The notes under the pieces were generated by a model that did no database searches, was not told where the DNA came from, and saw only the letters and a program-made list of their open reading frames with translations. Shown here piece after piece: positions 8,901 to 15,791 of a stretch of DNA of 17,125 bases. Numbering within the stretch: the stretch's first letter is position 1; every line of letters starts with the position of its first letter. The position numbers and the translations under genes are program-made. Source of the DNA: Granulicatella adiacens (lineage in GTDB: Bacteria; Bacillota; Bacilli; Lactobacillales; Aerococcaceae); assembly GCA_018364485.1 (NCBI GenBank), contig JAGZLX010000035.1, positions 1 to 17,125 on the forward strand. Reading direction: 5' to 3'.

Positions 8901-10310
8901 GGGGAATATCAACCACAAGCGCATAACTATACAAAAGTATTGTTCGGGGAAGATTATGTATATCGTGCAGGAACCATCAGTACGGTTGCTGAGAAAACGG
9001 CTTTTGGTTATGTAAAAGGATATGAACGTGACTTGGGACTCGAACTTCGTCAAGCAGAAATTGAGCGTTTAGCAAGCGGATGTACAGGGGTTAAAAGAAG
9101 TACTGGTCAGCACCCGGGTGGGATTATTGTAATTCCAGACTATATGGATGTGTATGACTTTACTCCAATTCAATATCCAGCAGATGATTTGAGTGCTGAG
9201 TGGAGAACAACACACTTTGACTTCCACTCAATTCACGATAATGTATTAAAACTCGATATTCTTGGACACGATGATCCGACCGTAATTCGTATGTTACAAG
9301 ATTTATCAGGAATGGATCCAAAATCGATTCCACCTGATGATCCAGAAGTGATGAAAATCTTTGGCGGGACTGAAGTGTTAGGAGTTACTCCTGAACAAAT
9401 TGATTCGAATACAGGTACACTTGGGATTCCAGAATTTGGGACGAAATTCGTTCGTGGAATGTTAGAACAAACAAAACCTTCAACATTCACTGAATTACTT
9501 CAAATTTCTGGTTTGTCACACGGTACGGACGTATACCTTGGAAATGCCGAAGAGTTGATTCGTCTTCATAATATCCCGCTGGCCGACGTTATCGGTTGTC
9601 GTGACGACATCATGGTGTATTTAATCCATAAAGGCGTTGAAGAAGGGATTGCCTTCAAAATCATGGAAGGGGTTCGTAAAGGGAAAGGAATTCCTGACGA
9701 CTTCCAAGCGATTATGAGAGAAAACAATGTGCCAGAATGGTATATTCAATCGTGCTTGAAGATTAAATATATGTTCCCGAAAGCCCATGCGGCAGCCTAT
9801 GTTTTAATGGCGTTGCGTGTTGCTTGGTTTAAGGTTCATAAACCATTGTTATACTACTGTGCTTATTTCTCAGTGCGTGCGCAAGATTTCGATATCGTTG
9901 CCATGTCTCAAGGGAAAGAGATGATTAAGAAACGAATGAAAGAAATTCGCGAAAAAGGAATGGAAGCAAGTACGAAAGAACAAAACTTGCTAACAGTGCT
10001 GGAATTAGCCAACGAGATGGTCGAACGTGGTTTCCACTTCAAGATGGTCGACGTGGATAAATCTGAAGCAAGTAATTTTGTCATCGAAGGTGATTCACTA
10101 ATTGCTCCATTTAGAGCGATTCAAGGATTGGGCTTGAACGTTGCAAACAAAATCGTTGAAGCAAGACAAGAACAACCATTCCTATCGAAGAAAGATTTGG
10201 CGACACGTGGTAAAGTATCGAAGACGCTTATTGACTATATGACAGAAAACAAAGTCTTAGACCACTTACCAGATGAAAACCAATTATCGTTATTCGATGA
10301 TTTGTTCTAA
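5976..10310 (+). CDS. polC: DNA polymerase III alpha subunit, PolC type
   Basis: PolC is the main replicative polymerase of low-GC Gram-positives, with built-in proofreading. The 1444-aa length matches the family (B. subtilis 1437). In order there is a variable N-terminal domain and an OB fold near residues 230-330. The PHP domain opens with ELHMHT (H344, H346) and is split by a DEDDh exonuclease (VFDVETTGL with D431 and E433; HNASFD; HHRAVYDSE). The polymerase palm follows with GSRGSVGSS, a four-cysteine zinc site (C915, C918, C940, C943) and the catalytic DIDLNFS (D969, D971), then QHPGGI and a C-terminal helix-hairpin-helix region. The ATG at 5976 has AAGGAGG at ideal distance; an upstream in-frame ATG at 5934 lies in the hairpin loop and lacks a site. 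It follows rseP without the usual proS. Confidence 0.97.
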   Translation: MSQSQKDLMKKVIEQFNLADTSIFSPEFDEAKLVRIDISKLDKTWTFHIHNPVIFMYEKFKLFTDALNDTYRQFGGKAVITTDDGAEVTEELVQSYWEYVLETLKDESAVSHQILADQTPKYAKNQLKLHCPNELTKTHLTNNCVPRIQQAYMEAGFPKLGVQIHVDDELQDRMAEEFVQKEQQIEQEFNEAQKAAQIAASQAPQRKSGAPSSSKPEGVIYGKPIKPNSEVRAIADIFEEERNVVIEGKIFDIELRRGKAKGKLFGNIKLTDYTSSISATLFPSTPEDEQALEGLKKGTWVRAFGTIEVNKFSQELGMIIRDMNAVNREGRKDKAEGEKRVELHMHTNMSVMDATNSPSDLISQAAKWGHKAIAITDHANLQAYPEAHGAGKKNGIKILYGLEGNIVDDYVNVAYNPQHILLEDATYVVFDVETTGLSAIYDSIIELAAVKMKNGVVVDQFEEFIDPGHPLSATTIQLTGITDDMVKGSKSVEQVLKEFHEFSKDCILVAHNASFDMGFLNTGYENVGIPKTEQPVIDTLELSRMLHPQLKSHRLNTLAKRYNVALEQHHRAVYDSETTGHLCHIFLKEAATEHNLLYHDELNTNIHPEEVFKNGRPFHATIFAKDQAGLKELFKVISQSNIEYYYRVPRILRSMLSSRRDSFLLGSGCAEGEVFEAMMQKGYNEAKEKAKFYDYIEIMPKAIYRPLIKKELIRNEHHLEEIIQNLVRLGEELGKPVVATGNVHYLNPEDKIYREILLTSLNNGVPQEYPDAHLRTTDEMLKEFAFLGEEKAYEVVVTNSNWVSDQLEEITPVKDELYTPKIEGAAEEITKLSYDKAHEWYGNPLPKIVEDRIKKELKSIIGNGFSVIYLIAQKLVLKSNQDGYLVGSRGSVGSSLVATLTGITEVNPLAPHYRCPQCQLSEFFDDGSVGSGFDLPEKNCPRCNTRMVKDGHDIPFETFLGFYGDKVPDIDLNFSGEYQPQAHNYTKVLFGEDYVYRAGTISTVAEKTAFGYVKGYERDLGLELRQAEIERLASGCTGVKRSTGQHPGGIIVIPDYMDVYDFTPIQYPADDLSAEWRTTHFDFHSIHDNVLKLDILGHDDPTVIRMLQDLSGMDPKSIPPDDPEVMKIFGGTEVLGVTPEQIDSNTGTLGIPEFGTKFVRGMLEQTKPSTFTELLQISGLSHGTDVYLGNAEELIRLHNIPLADVIGCRDDIMVYLIHKGVEEGIAFKIMEGVRKGKGIPDDFQAIMRENNVPEWYIQSCLKIKYMFPKAHAAAYVLMALRVAWFKVHKPLLYYCAYFSVRAQDFDIVAMSQGKEMIKKRMKEIREKGMEASTKEQNLLTVLELANEMVERGFHFKMVDVDKSEASNFVIEGDSLIAPFRAIQGLGLNVANKIVEARQEQPFLSKKDLATRGKVSKTLIDYMTENKVLDHLPDENQLSLFDDLF

Positions 10311-10321
10311 TATCACAATAG

Positions 10322-10351
10322 TTGGTATTTTAACAAAGTATATGGTATACT
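10322..10351 (+). promoter_or_regulatory. Promoter for rimP-nusA-infB segment
   Basis: TGGTATACT gives an extended -10 with hexamer 10346-10351, and TTGGTA (10322-10327) a partial -35 with an 18-bp spacer. The start of transcription would be about 10358, after polC and 85 bases before rimP. The element is made of two tandem near-copies of a 20-bp module. An internal promoter ahead of rimP-nusA would let transcription and translation factors be expressed apart from polC. Confidence 0.6.
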
Positions 10352-10362
10352 AACAAAGTAGA
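10323..10362 (+). repeat. Tandem 20-bp direct repeat forming the rimP promoter
   Basis: TGGTATTTTAACAAAGTA (10323-10340) and TGGTATACTAACAAAGTA (10343-10360) match at 16 of 18 positions and repeat with a 20-bp period. TAACAAAGTA is identical in both (10331-10340, 10351-10360). The second copy contains the strong -10; the first has only TATTTT at the same place and overlaps the -35. The identical part flanks the -10 two helical turns apart, so a protein could bind both copies on one face. Confidence 0.75.
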
Positions 10363-10377
10363 ATAGTAGTTGAGAGG

Positions 10378-10405
10378 AGAGTGAGCGGAAACGCTCACTC
10401 TTTTT
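10378..10405 (+). terminator. Intrinsic terminator-like hairpin in the rimP leader (attenuator candidate)
   Basis: A perfect 10-bp stem, AGAGTGAGCG paired with CGCTCACTCT, closes a GAAA tetraloop (10388-10391) and runs into a T-tract (10401-10405). It lies downstream of the predicted rimP promoter, so it would stop transcripts from that promoter as well as those coming from polC unless relieved. rimP starts 37 bases later. Attenuators ahead of rimP-nusA operons have been proposed in other bacteria. The T-tract is short (five T), so termination may be partial. Confidence 0.7.
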
Positions 10406-10441
10406 ATCGACATGGACTCAAGTAGCAAGGAGGTTGAGGCT

Positions 10442-10915
10442 ATGAGTAAAGTAACTGAGACGGTAACAGAGCTTACTAAAGAAGTAATTGAAAAAGAAGG
10501 CTTTGAGTTATTCGACTTAGAATTTGTAAAAGAAGGAAAGAATTGGTTTCTACGTTTTTACTTAGATAAACCGGGCGGAATTGATTTAGATGACTGCGCG
10601 TTTATGAGTGAAAAATTTAGTGAAATTCTTGATGCACAAGACCCAGATCCAATTCCACAAGCTTACTTCTTAGAAGTTTCTTCACCAGGTGCAGAGCGCC
10701 CGTTAAGAAACGAGGAAGAATTAAAAGCAGCGATTGGTTCATATGTACACTTATCGTTTTATCAAAACGTTGAAGGTGAGAAATTCCTTGAAGGAACTCT
10801 TCTTTCAGTCGATGAAGAAACGGTAACATTAAACGTACAAATCAAAACAAGAACAAAAGAATTTACAATTGATCGTAAGAATATTGCAAAAGCACGTCTT
10901 GCAATCAAATTCTAA
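10442..10915 (+). CDS. rimP: Ribosome maturation factor RimP
   Basis: RimP (formerly YlxS) assists early assembly of the 30S subunit, around the S12 region. The 157-aa protein has the two-domain RimP layout: an N-terminal alpha/beta domain ending in FLEVSSPGAERPL (residues 76-88, the family signature) and a C-terminal SH3-like barrel of beta strands. ATG 10442 is preceded by AAGGAGG (10427-10433) at 8 bases. An in-frame ATG at 10412 would add ten residues but has no ribosome binding site and sits just after the leader hairpin. It begins the rimP-nusA-ylxR-ylxQ-infB block, where nusA follows at 19 bases. Confidence 0.95.
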   Translation: MSKVTETVTELTKEVIEKEGFELFDLEFVKEGKNWFLRFYLDKPGGIDLDDCAFMSEKFSEILDAQDPDPIPQAYFLEVSSPGAERPLRNEEELKAAIGSYVHLSFYQNVEGEKFLEGTLLSVDEETVTLNVQIKTRTKEFTIDRKNIAKARLAIKF

Positions 10916-10934
10916 GGAGTAAAGGAGTAAACAC

Positions 10935-12035
10935 ATGAGTAAAGAAATGCTACGAGCATTAACGGTTCTCGAAGAAGAAAAAGGAATCTCTAAAGATGTC
11001 GTGATTACAGCTTTAGAAGCAGCGTTAGTGTCTGCATATAAGAAAAACTACGGACAAGCTCAAAACGTTGAAGTGGAGTTTGACCAAAAGAAAGGCAACA
11101 TGCATGTATATGCAGTTAAAGAAGTTGTTGAATATGTATTTGATTCAACTCTTGAAGTTAGCCTAGAAGAAGCACATGCGAAAAACAAAGCATATGAAGT
11201 TGGAGATAAAATTCGTTTCGAAGTAACACCTAAAGACTTCGGACGTATTGCTGCTCAAACAGCGAAACAAGTGATTATGCAACGTCTTCGCGATGCTGAA
11301 CGTACAAATATTTACAATGAATTCATCCAATACGAAAATGAAATTATGACAGGTGTTGTTGATCGTCAAGATTTCCGTTATGTATACGTAAACCTTGGTC
11401 GTATCGTTGCTGGTATGGCAAAACAAGACCAAATCCCAACAGAAGAGTACTTACCTGATCAACGTATCAAAGTTTTAGTTTCTAAAGTAGATAACACTAC
11501 TAAAGGACCTCAAATTTTCGTAAGTCGTACTCATCCAGATTTATTAAAACGTTTATTTGAACAAGAAGTTCCTGAAATTTACGATGGCGTTGTAGAAATC
11601 GTTTCTATCGCTCGTGAAGCCGGTGACCGTGCTAAAGTAGCCGTTCGTTCAAACGATGCTAATTTAGACCCAGTTGGAACATGTGTAGGACCTCGTGGAC
11701 AACGTGTTCATAACATTGTTGAAGAATTAAACGGTGAAAACATGGATATCGTTGAATGGAACGAAGATCCAGCAGTTTATATCAAAAACGCATTAAACCC
11801 AGCTCAAGTAATTAAAGTTGAATTTAATGATGATAGCAATGGTTGTATCGTTGTTGTTCCAGACCACCAATTATCACTTGCAATCGGTAAACGTGGTCAA
11901 AACGCACGTCTAGCTGCGAAATTAACAGGTTACCGTATTGATATTAAATCTGAAACTGCTTATGAAGAGTATTTAGAAAACTTAGCAAATCCAGTCGTTG
12001 AAGAAACAGAAGAAGCTTCTTCTGAAGAAGAATAA
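10935..12035 (+). CDS. nusA: Transcription termination/antitermination factor NusA
   Basis: NusA binds RNA polymerase and nascent RNA, and modulates pausing, intrinsic termination and rRNA antitermination. The 366-aa protein has the short Firmicutes form: an N-terminal polymerase-binding domain (about 1-125), an S1 domain (about 135-200), two KH domains with GPRG (252-255) and GKRG (318-321) loops, and a glutamate-rich tail from residue 356. It lacks the C-terminal acidic repeats of the E. coli protein, as expected. AAAGGAG lies 7 bases before the ATG. The terminator-like hairpin at the head of this operon is a natural target for feedback by NusA, but that is inference. Confidence 0.97.
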   Translation: MSKEMLRALTVLEEEKGISKDVVITALEAALVSAYKKNYGQAQNVEVEFDQKKGNMHVYAVKEVVEYVFDSTLEVSLEEAHAKNKAYEVGDKIRFEVTPKDFGRIAAQTAKQVIMQRLRDAERTNIYNEFIQYENEIMTGVVDRQDFRYVYVNLGRIVAGMAKQDQIPTEEYLPDQRIKVLVSKVDNTTKGPQIFVSRTHPDLLKRLFEQEVPEIYDGVVEIVSIAREAGDRAKVAVRSNDANLDPVGTCVGPRGQRVHNIVEELNGENMDIVEWNEDPAVYIKNALNPAQVIKVEFNDDSNGCIVVVPDHQLSLAIGKRGQNARLAAKLTGYRIDIKSETAYEEYLENLANPVVEETEEASSEEE

Positions 12036-12052
12036 AATACAGGAGGTGCACG

Positions 12053-12358
12053 ATGAAAAAGAAAAAGATTCCGATGCGCCGTTGTATCGCTTCTGGTGAA
12101 ATGATGCCGAAGAAAGAGTTGGTCCGTATTGTTCGTAATGCTGAAGGTGTTGCACAAATCGACCCAACTGGTAAAGTAAACGGTCGTGGTGCTTATATTA
12201 CTCTTGAACCTACATTAGTAGAGAAAGCTTGGAAAAACCGTCTATTTGAAAAACAAATAGAAATTGAAATTCCAGATGCATTTTATGAAGAACTTCTCGC
12301 TTATGTAGAACATCAAAAAGCAAGAAAAGAGTTGTTTAGTGATGGAAGAGCTCGTTAA
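12053..12358 (+). CDS. ylxR: YlxR family RNA-binding protein (RnpM-type)
   Basis: This is a 101-aa basic protein of the DUF448/YlxR family, always found in the nusA-infB region. It shows the family blocks PMRRCIASGEMMPKKELVRI (residues 8-27) and NGRGAY (43-48). The second cysteine of the usual CxxC is glycine here, as is common. The B. subtilis homologue has been reported to bind RNase P RNA and lower its activity, hence the name RnpM. An AGGAGGTG site precedes the ATG. The 3' end overlaps ylxQ by 17 bp, pointing to coupled translation. Confidence 0.9.
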   Translation: MKKKKIPMRRCIASGEMMPKKELVRIVRNAEGVAQIDPTGKVNGRGAYITLEPTLVEKAWKNRLFEKQIEIEIPDAFYEELLAYVEHQKARKELFSDGRAR

Positions 12359-12668
12359 ACAAAAAGCTTTGAATTTACTTGGAATGGCAACAGCTGCTCG
12401 TAAACTCATTAGTGGCGAGGAGCAAGTCATCCAAAGTATTCAAAGACAAAAAGGAAATTTAGTGATTTGTACCAAAGATTGTAGTGCAAATACCGTTAAA
12501 AAAATCAAAAACAAATGTGAATATTATGAAATTCCTTTTGTTCAGCAATTTGAAACGGATGAATTGTCTTTAGCGATTGGCAAAAGACGTTCTATCGTTT
12601 TAGTTGATGATCGAGGGTTTACAAAGAGTCTACTGAAGATGAAGGGATTTAACGATATGAACGAATAG
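12342..12668 (+). CDS. ylxQ: YlxQ, L7Ae/L30e-family RNA-binding protein
   Basis: The 108-aa protein belongs to the ribosomal L7Ae/L30e/S12e fold family, whose members bind kink-turn RNAs. ALNLLGMATAARKLISGEEQV opens like other YlxQ proteins, and a central segment (VICTKDCSANTVKKI) resembles the L7Ae RNA-binding loop. The ATG at 12342 is taken as start; a GTG sits one codon earlier. Its upstream region lies inside the end of ylxR, with only a weak AAAGAG site, so it probably depends on re-initiation. Its exact role is unknown; conservation between nusA and infB suggests ribosome or RNA work. Confidence 0.88.
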   Translation: MEELVKQKALNLLGMATAARKLISGEEQVIQSIQRQKGNLVICTKDCSANTVKKIKNKCEYYEIPFVQQFETDELSLAIGKRRSIVLVDDRGFTKSLLKMKGFNDMNE

Positions 12669-12680
12669 GAAGGTGAGACT

Positions 12681-15149
12681 ATGTCGAAAACTCGCGTATA
12701 CGAATTAGCGAAAGAATTAAACGTGGCTAGTAAAGAAATTATTGAAAAAGCAAAAGAAGTAGGTATTTCATACAATAGCCATATGTCTACTATGGAAGAA
12801 GCTGAAATCTCAAAAATTAAAGGAGCTTGGAATTCTAAGCCAGCTGCTAAACCAGCACCAAAAGCTGAGAAGAAAGAAGCAAAACCTGCTCCAAAACAAG
12901 AAGTGAAAAAAGCTGAACCTAAAAAAGAAGTAGAAAAAGGTCACGCTTCTAAGAAAGAATTTACAAAGAGAGAAGACCACAGTCCAAAACAAGGACAACA
13001 CAAACAAAATCAAGAACGTAACCATTCTCAAAATCAAAGACGTCATGAACAAAACGATAAGAGAAATCAAGAACGTCCAAACCAAAAGCAACAAAATGCG
13101 AATGGCAACCGTCCTTCATTTAAGAAAGAACCAGCACGCAATGAAGCTCGTTCAAATCAACAAGGACAAGTAGAACGTCCACGTAACAATCAAAAACAAA
13201 ACAATAACAATGATCGTTTCGAATCACCAAGAAACAATCGCAATAACGACAGAAGAAACCAACAACGTTATAACGATTTTAACAATGATGGTTTTGGTAA
13301 GAAGAACCGTAACCAAAAAGGTAAAAAAGGAAACCGTCGTGAAGAACAAAAAGCAAAACCAGCTGTTCCAGCACGTAAATTCCACGAATTACCAGAAGTA
13401 TTAGTGTATACAGATGGTATGACGGTTGCTGAATTAGCGAAGAAAATCAAACGTGAACCAGCAGAAATCATCAAAAAATTATTCCTATTAGGAGTAATGG
13501 CGACATTAAACCAAGGTCTTTCTAAAGACGCGATTGAACTATTAGCAGCAGACTACGGTATGGATGCTGAAGAAAAAATCGAAAAAGATATTTCTGATTT
13601 AGATGTATACTTTGAAGAAGCAGCTGCTGAAAGCGAAGAAAGCACAGTACGTCCTCCAGTTGTAACAATCATGGGACACGTTGACCACGGTAAAACAACA
13701 TTGCTTGACCAATTACGTAACTCTTCAGTTGTAGCAGGTGAAGCAGGTGGTATCACTCAACATATCGGTGCGTACCAAATCAAAATCGATGGCAAACCAA
13801 TTACATTCTTAGATACTCCAGGTCACGCGGCCTTCACAACTATGCGTGCGCGTGGTGCGGACATCACTGATATTACAGTTATCGTAGTAGCAGCCGATGA
13901 CGGTGTAATGCCACAAACAATCGAAGCGATTAACCATGCGAAAGCGGCAGATGTTCCAATTATTGTTGCTGTAAACAAAATCGACAAACCAGCAGCCAAC
14001 CCTGGACGTGTAATGCAAGAACTTTCAGATTTAGGACTTGTTCCAGAAGCATGGGGTGGAGACACAATTTTCGTTGAGATTTCAGCGAAATTCAACCAAA
14101 ACATTGAAGAATTATTAGAAATGATTCTTTTAGTAGCTGAAGTTCAAGAATTAAAAGCAAACCCTAACCGTTTAGCTTTAGGTACTGTAATCGAAGCTCG
14201 TTTAGATAAAACAAAAGGACCTATCGCAACATTATTAGTTCAAGAAGGAACTCTTAAAGTTGGGGACCCAATCGTTGTGGGGAATACATTCGGACGTGTC
14301 CGTGTTATGGTGAATGACCAAGGGCGTCGTGTAAAAACTGCTTTACCAGCGACTCCAGTTGAAATCACTGGTCTTAACGCTTCACCTCAAGCCGGTGACC
14401 GCTTCGTAGTATTCGAAGACGAGAAAACTGCTCGTGCAGCCGGTGAAGAACGTGCAAAACGTGCTTTAATCGAACAACGTAACGCTTCAAGCCGTATTAC
14501 TTTAGACAACTTATTCTCTACATTAAAAGAAGGAGAATTGAAAGAAGTTAACGTTATTATCAAGGCTGACGTACAAGGTTCTGTAGAAGCCTTAGCATCA
14601 AGCTTACAAAAGATTGAGGTTGAAGGAGTTCGCGTGAAGATTATCCATACAGCTGTAGGGGCAATTAACGAGAGCGATATTACTCTTGCAACAGCAAGTA
14701 ACGCAATCATCATCGGGTTTAACGTAAGACCTACGCCACAAGCGAAAATTCAAGCGGAATCTGATCAAGTAGATATTCGTTTACACCGTATTATCTATAA
14801 CGTTATTGATGAAATCGAAACAGCGATGAAAGGTATGCTAGATCCAGAATTTGAAGAGAAAATTACTGGTCAAGCAATCGTTCGTGAAACATATACTGTA
14901 TCTAAACTTGGAACAATTGCTGGTTCATATGTCTTAGAAGGTGTAGTTAAACGTACAAGCTCAGTTCGTTTAATCCGTGATAACATTGTTATTTACGAAG
15001 GTGAATTAGCAAGCTTGAAACGATTTAAAGACGATGCTAAAGAAGTTAAACTTGGATTCGAGTGCGGTATCATGATTGAAGGCTACAATGATATCAAAGT
15101 AGACGACATCATCGAAGCATACGAAATGGTCGAGATTAAAAGAAAATAG
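12681..15149 (+). CDS. infB: Translation initiation factor IF-2
   Basis: IF-2 is the GTPase that brings fMet-tRNA to the 30S subunit and promotes subunit joining. At 822 aa it is of usual size. It has an N-terminal IF2_N domain (about 1-50), a lysine/glutamine/asparagine/arginine-rich linker (about 51-225) and a second IF2_N-like domain (about 228-300). The G domain carries GHVDHGKTT (332-340), DTPGH (378-382) and NKID (432-435), followed by domains II, III and C2. The site GGAAGGTGA precedes the ATG at a good distance. The linker is highly polar and poorly conserved. It is followed by a 226-bp spacer before rbfA rather than by ylxP. Confidence 0.97.
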   Translation: MSKTRVYELAKELNVASKEIIEKAKEVGISYNSHMSTMEEAEISKIKGAWNSKPAAKPAPKAEKKEAKPAPKQEVKKAEPKKEVEKGHASKKEFTKREDHSPKQGQHKQNQERNHSQNQRRHEQNDKRNQERPNQKQQNANGNRPSFKKEPARNEARSNQQGQVERPRNNQKQNNNNDRFESPRNNRNNDRRNQQRYNDFNNDGFGKKNRNQKGKKGNRREEQKAKPAVPARKFHELPEVLVYTDGMTVAELAKKIKREPAEIIKKLFLLGVMATLNQGLSKDAIELLAADYGMDAEEKIEKDISDLDVYFEEAAAESEESTVRPPVVTIMGHVDHGKTTLLDQLRNSSVVAGEAGGITQHIGAYQIKIDGKPITFLDTPGHAAFTTMRARGADITDITVIVVAADDGVMPQTIEAINHAKAADVPIIVAVNKIDKPAANPGRVMQELSDLGLVPEAWGGDTIFVEISAKFNQNIEELLEMILLVAEVQELKANPNRLALGTVIEARLDKTKGPIATLLVQEGTLKVGDPIVVGNTFGRVRVMVNDQGRRVKTALPATPVEITGLNASPQAGDRFVVFEDEKTARAAGEERAKRALIEQRNASSRITLDNLFSTLKEGELKEVNVIIKADVQGSVEALASSLQKIEVEGVRVKIIHTAVGAINESDITLATASNAIIIGFNVRPTPQAKIQAESDQVDIRLHRIIYNVIDEIETAMKGMLDPEFEEKITGQAIVRETYTVSKLGTIAGSYVLEGVVKRTSSVRLIRDNIVIYEGELASLKRFKDDAKEVKLGFECGIMIEGYNDIKVDDIIEAYEMVEIKRK

Positions 15150-15154
15150 TGCGA

Positions 15155-15287
15155 GACCGACTGTTTAGCTTTGGAACACTGGAGTTAAGGAGAGGAAAAT
15201 CGAAAAGATTTTACGAAGCTTAACGAAGTGGACGCCAAAGCTAGGAGGTCAAGCCGTTATCCAATTAGTGCGCGAAAATACGGTTTG
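15155..15287 (+). ncRNA. Putative structured RNA in the infB-rbfA spacer
   Basis: Nested complementary arms fill the spacer. GACC (15155-15158) pairs with GGTC (15247-15250), and TAGCTTTGG (15166-15174) with CCAAAGCTA (15235-15243). CACT (15177-15180) pairs with AGTG (15227-15230), GTTAAG (15184-15189) with CTTAAC (15219-15224), and AAAATC (15196-15201) with GATTTT (15207-15212) around a GAAAA loop. A side hairpin, AAGCCGT (15251-15257) with ACGGTTT (15280-15286, one G-U), follows. The arms are in correct order for one long, interrupted stem. No open reading frame explains them. I do not recognise an RNA family; a cis-regulatory leader, a processing site or a small RNA are possible. Confidence 0.5.
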
Positions 15288-15289
15288 AA

Positions 15290-15317
15290 TCGACCAAAAT
15301 GAAGAATAAATTATGAT
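15290..15317 (+). promoter_or_regulatory. Weak candidate promoter ahead of rbfA
   Basis: TCGACC (15290-15295) and TATGAT (15312-15317) are separated by 16 bp and resemble sigma-A boxes. If used, transcription would begin just before the hairpin at 15326-15360. The region is AT-rich, so chance matches are likely. Confidence 0.25.
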
Positions 15318-15325
15318 TTAACTAG

Positions 15326-15360
15326 AACGAAGAGGGACTGATTGCAGTGCCTCTTTCGTT
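15326..15360 (+). other. Long hairpin just upstream of the rbfA ribosome binding site
   Basis: AACGAAGAGG (15326-15335) pairs with CCTCTTTCGTT (15350-15360) with one bulged base. Above a G-G mismatch, ACTG (15337-15340) pairs with CAGT (15345-15348) around an ATTG loop. Only two bases separate it from the AAAGGAG of rbfA (15363-15369). No T-run follows, so it is not a normal terminator. It could act as a 5' stabiliser or a translational control element. Confidence 0.5.
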
Positions 15361-15375
15361 GGAAAGGAGACCAAA

Positions 15376-15735
15376 ATGGCAAACTTTAGAGTGGGACGTG
15401 TGTCACAAGAAATCTTACGTGAAGTAAATGATATCTTATCTAAAAAAGTTCGTGACCCACGTGTACAAGAAATTACAATTACTGAAGTAGAAGTAACTGG
15501 TGATTTGCAAATTGCAACTATCTACTATACAACACTTCAAAAATTAGCTAGTGAACGTCAAGCGACTGAACGTGGTTTAGAAAAATCAAAAGGCTTAATC
15601 CGTCGTGAATTAGGCAAACGTCTTTCATTGTACAAGACTCCAGAATTGATTTTTAAACGCGATGAATCAGTTGATTACGGAAACCATATTGATGAGCTTT
15701 TAAAATCAATTCATGAAGAAGACGAACAAAGATAA
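15376..15735 (+). CDS. rbfA: 30S ribosome-binding factor RbfA
   Basis: RbfA is a small KH-fold protein that binds the 30S subunit near helix 1 of 16S rRNA and is needed for late maturation and cold adaptation. The 119-aa protein starts NFRVGRVSQEILREV and has the KKVRDPRV and ITITEVEVTGDLQIATIYYT segments typical of the family. AAAGGAG lies 6 bases before the ATG. It is separated from infB by a structured spacer, so its expression may be set apart from the rest of the block. truB, often next downstream, is missing: a terminator follows. Confidence 0.95.
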   Translation: MANFRVGRVSQEILREVNDILSKKVRDPRVQEITITEVEVTGDLQIATIYYTTLQKLASERQATERGLEKSKGLIRRELGKRLSLYKTPELIFKRDESVDYGNHIDELLKSIHEEDEQR

Positions 15736-15745
15736 TAATTTTGAG

Positions 15746-15786
15746 GGCAAAAGGACATCAAACAGAAACAACTCTTTTGCCTTTTT
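15746..15786 (+). terminator. Intrinsic terminator after rbfA
   Basis: GGCAAAAG (15746-15753) pairs perfectly with CTTTTGCC (15774-15781) and is followed by five T (15782-15786). The loop is 20 nt, longer than usual. It begins 10 bases after the rbfA stop and should end the long rightward operon. Confidence 0.75.
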
Positions 15787-15791
15787 AGTTA

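Noticed and set aside
10412..10441. N-terminal extension of rimP from ATG 10412
   Set aside because: It has no ribosome binding site, directly follows the leader hairpin, and the downstream ATG has AAGGAGG at 8 bases.
12810..13094. Leftward 94-aa open frame rich in Phe/Leu/Ser opposite infB
   Set aside because: It is the antisense of the lysine-rich IF-2 linker (AAA/AAG read as TTT/CTT), has no ribosome binding site and resembles no family.
13210..13404. 64-aa rightward frame inside infB
   Set aside because: It is an out-of-frame reading of the N/Q/R-rich linker, with no ribosome binding site of its own.
15244..15286. Mini-ORF after the GGAGG at 15244-15248
   Set aside because: The first GTG is about 20 bases away and would encode six residues before a stop; the GGAGG is better explained as part of the pairing arms.
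15150..15375. T-box, RNase P RNA or known riboswitch in the infB-rbfA spacer
   Set aside because: No T-box AGGGTGG core and no RNase P core such as GAGGAAAGTCC; no known riboswitch core was recognised and there is no terminator with a T-run.
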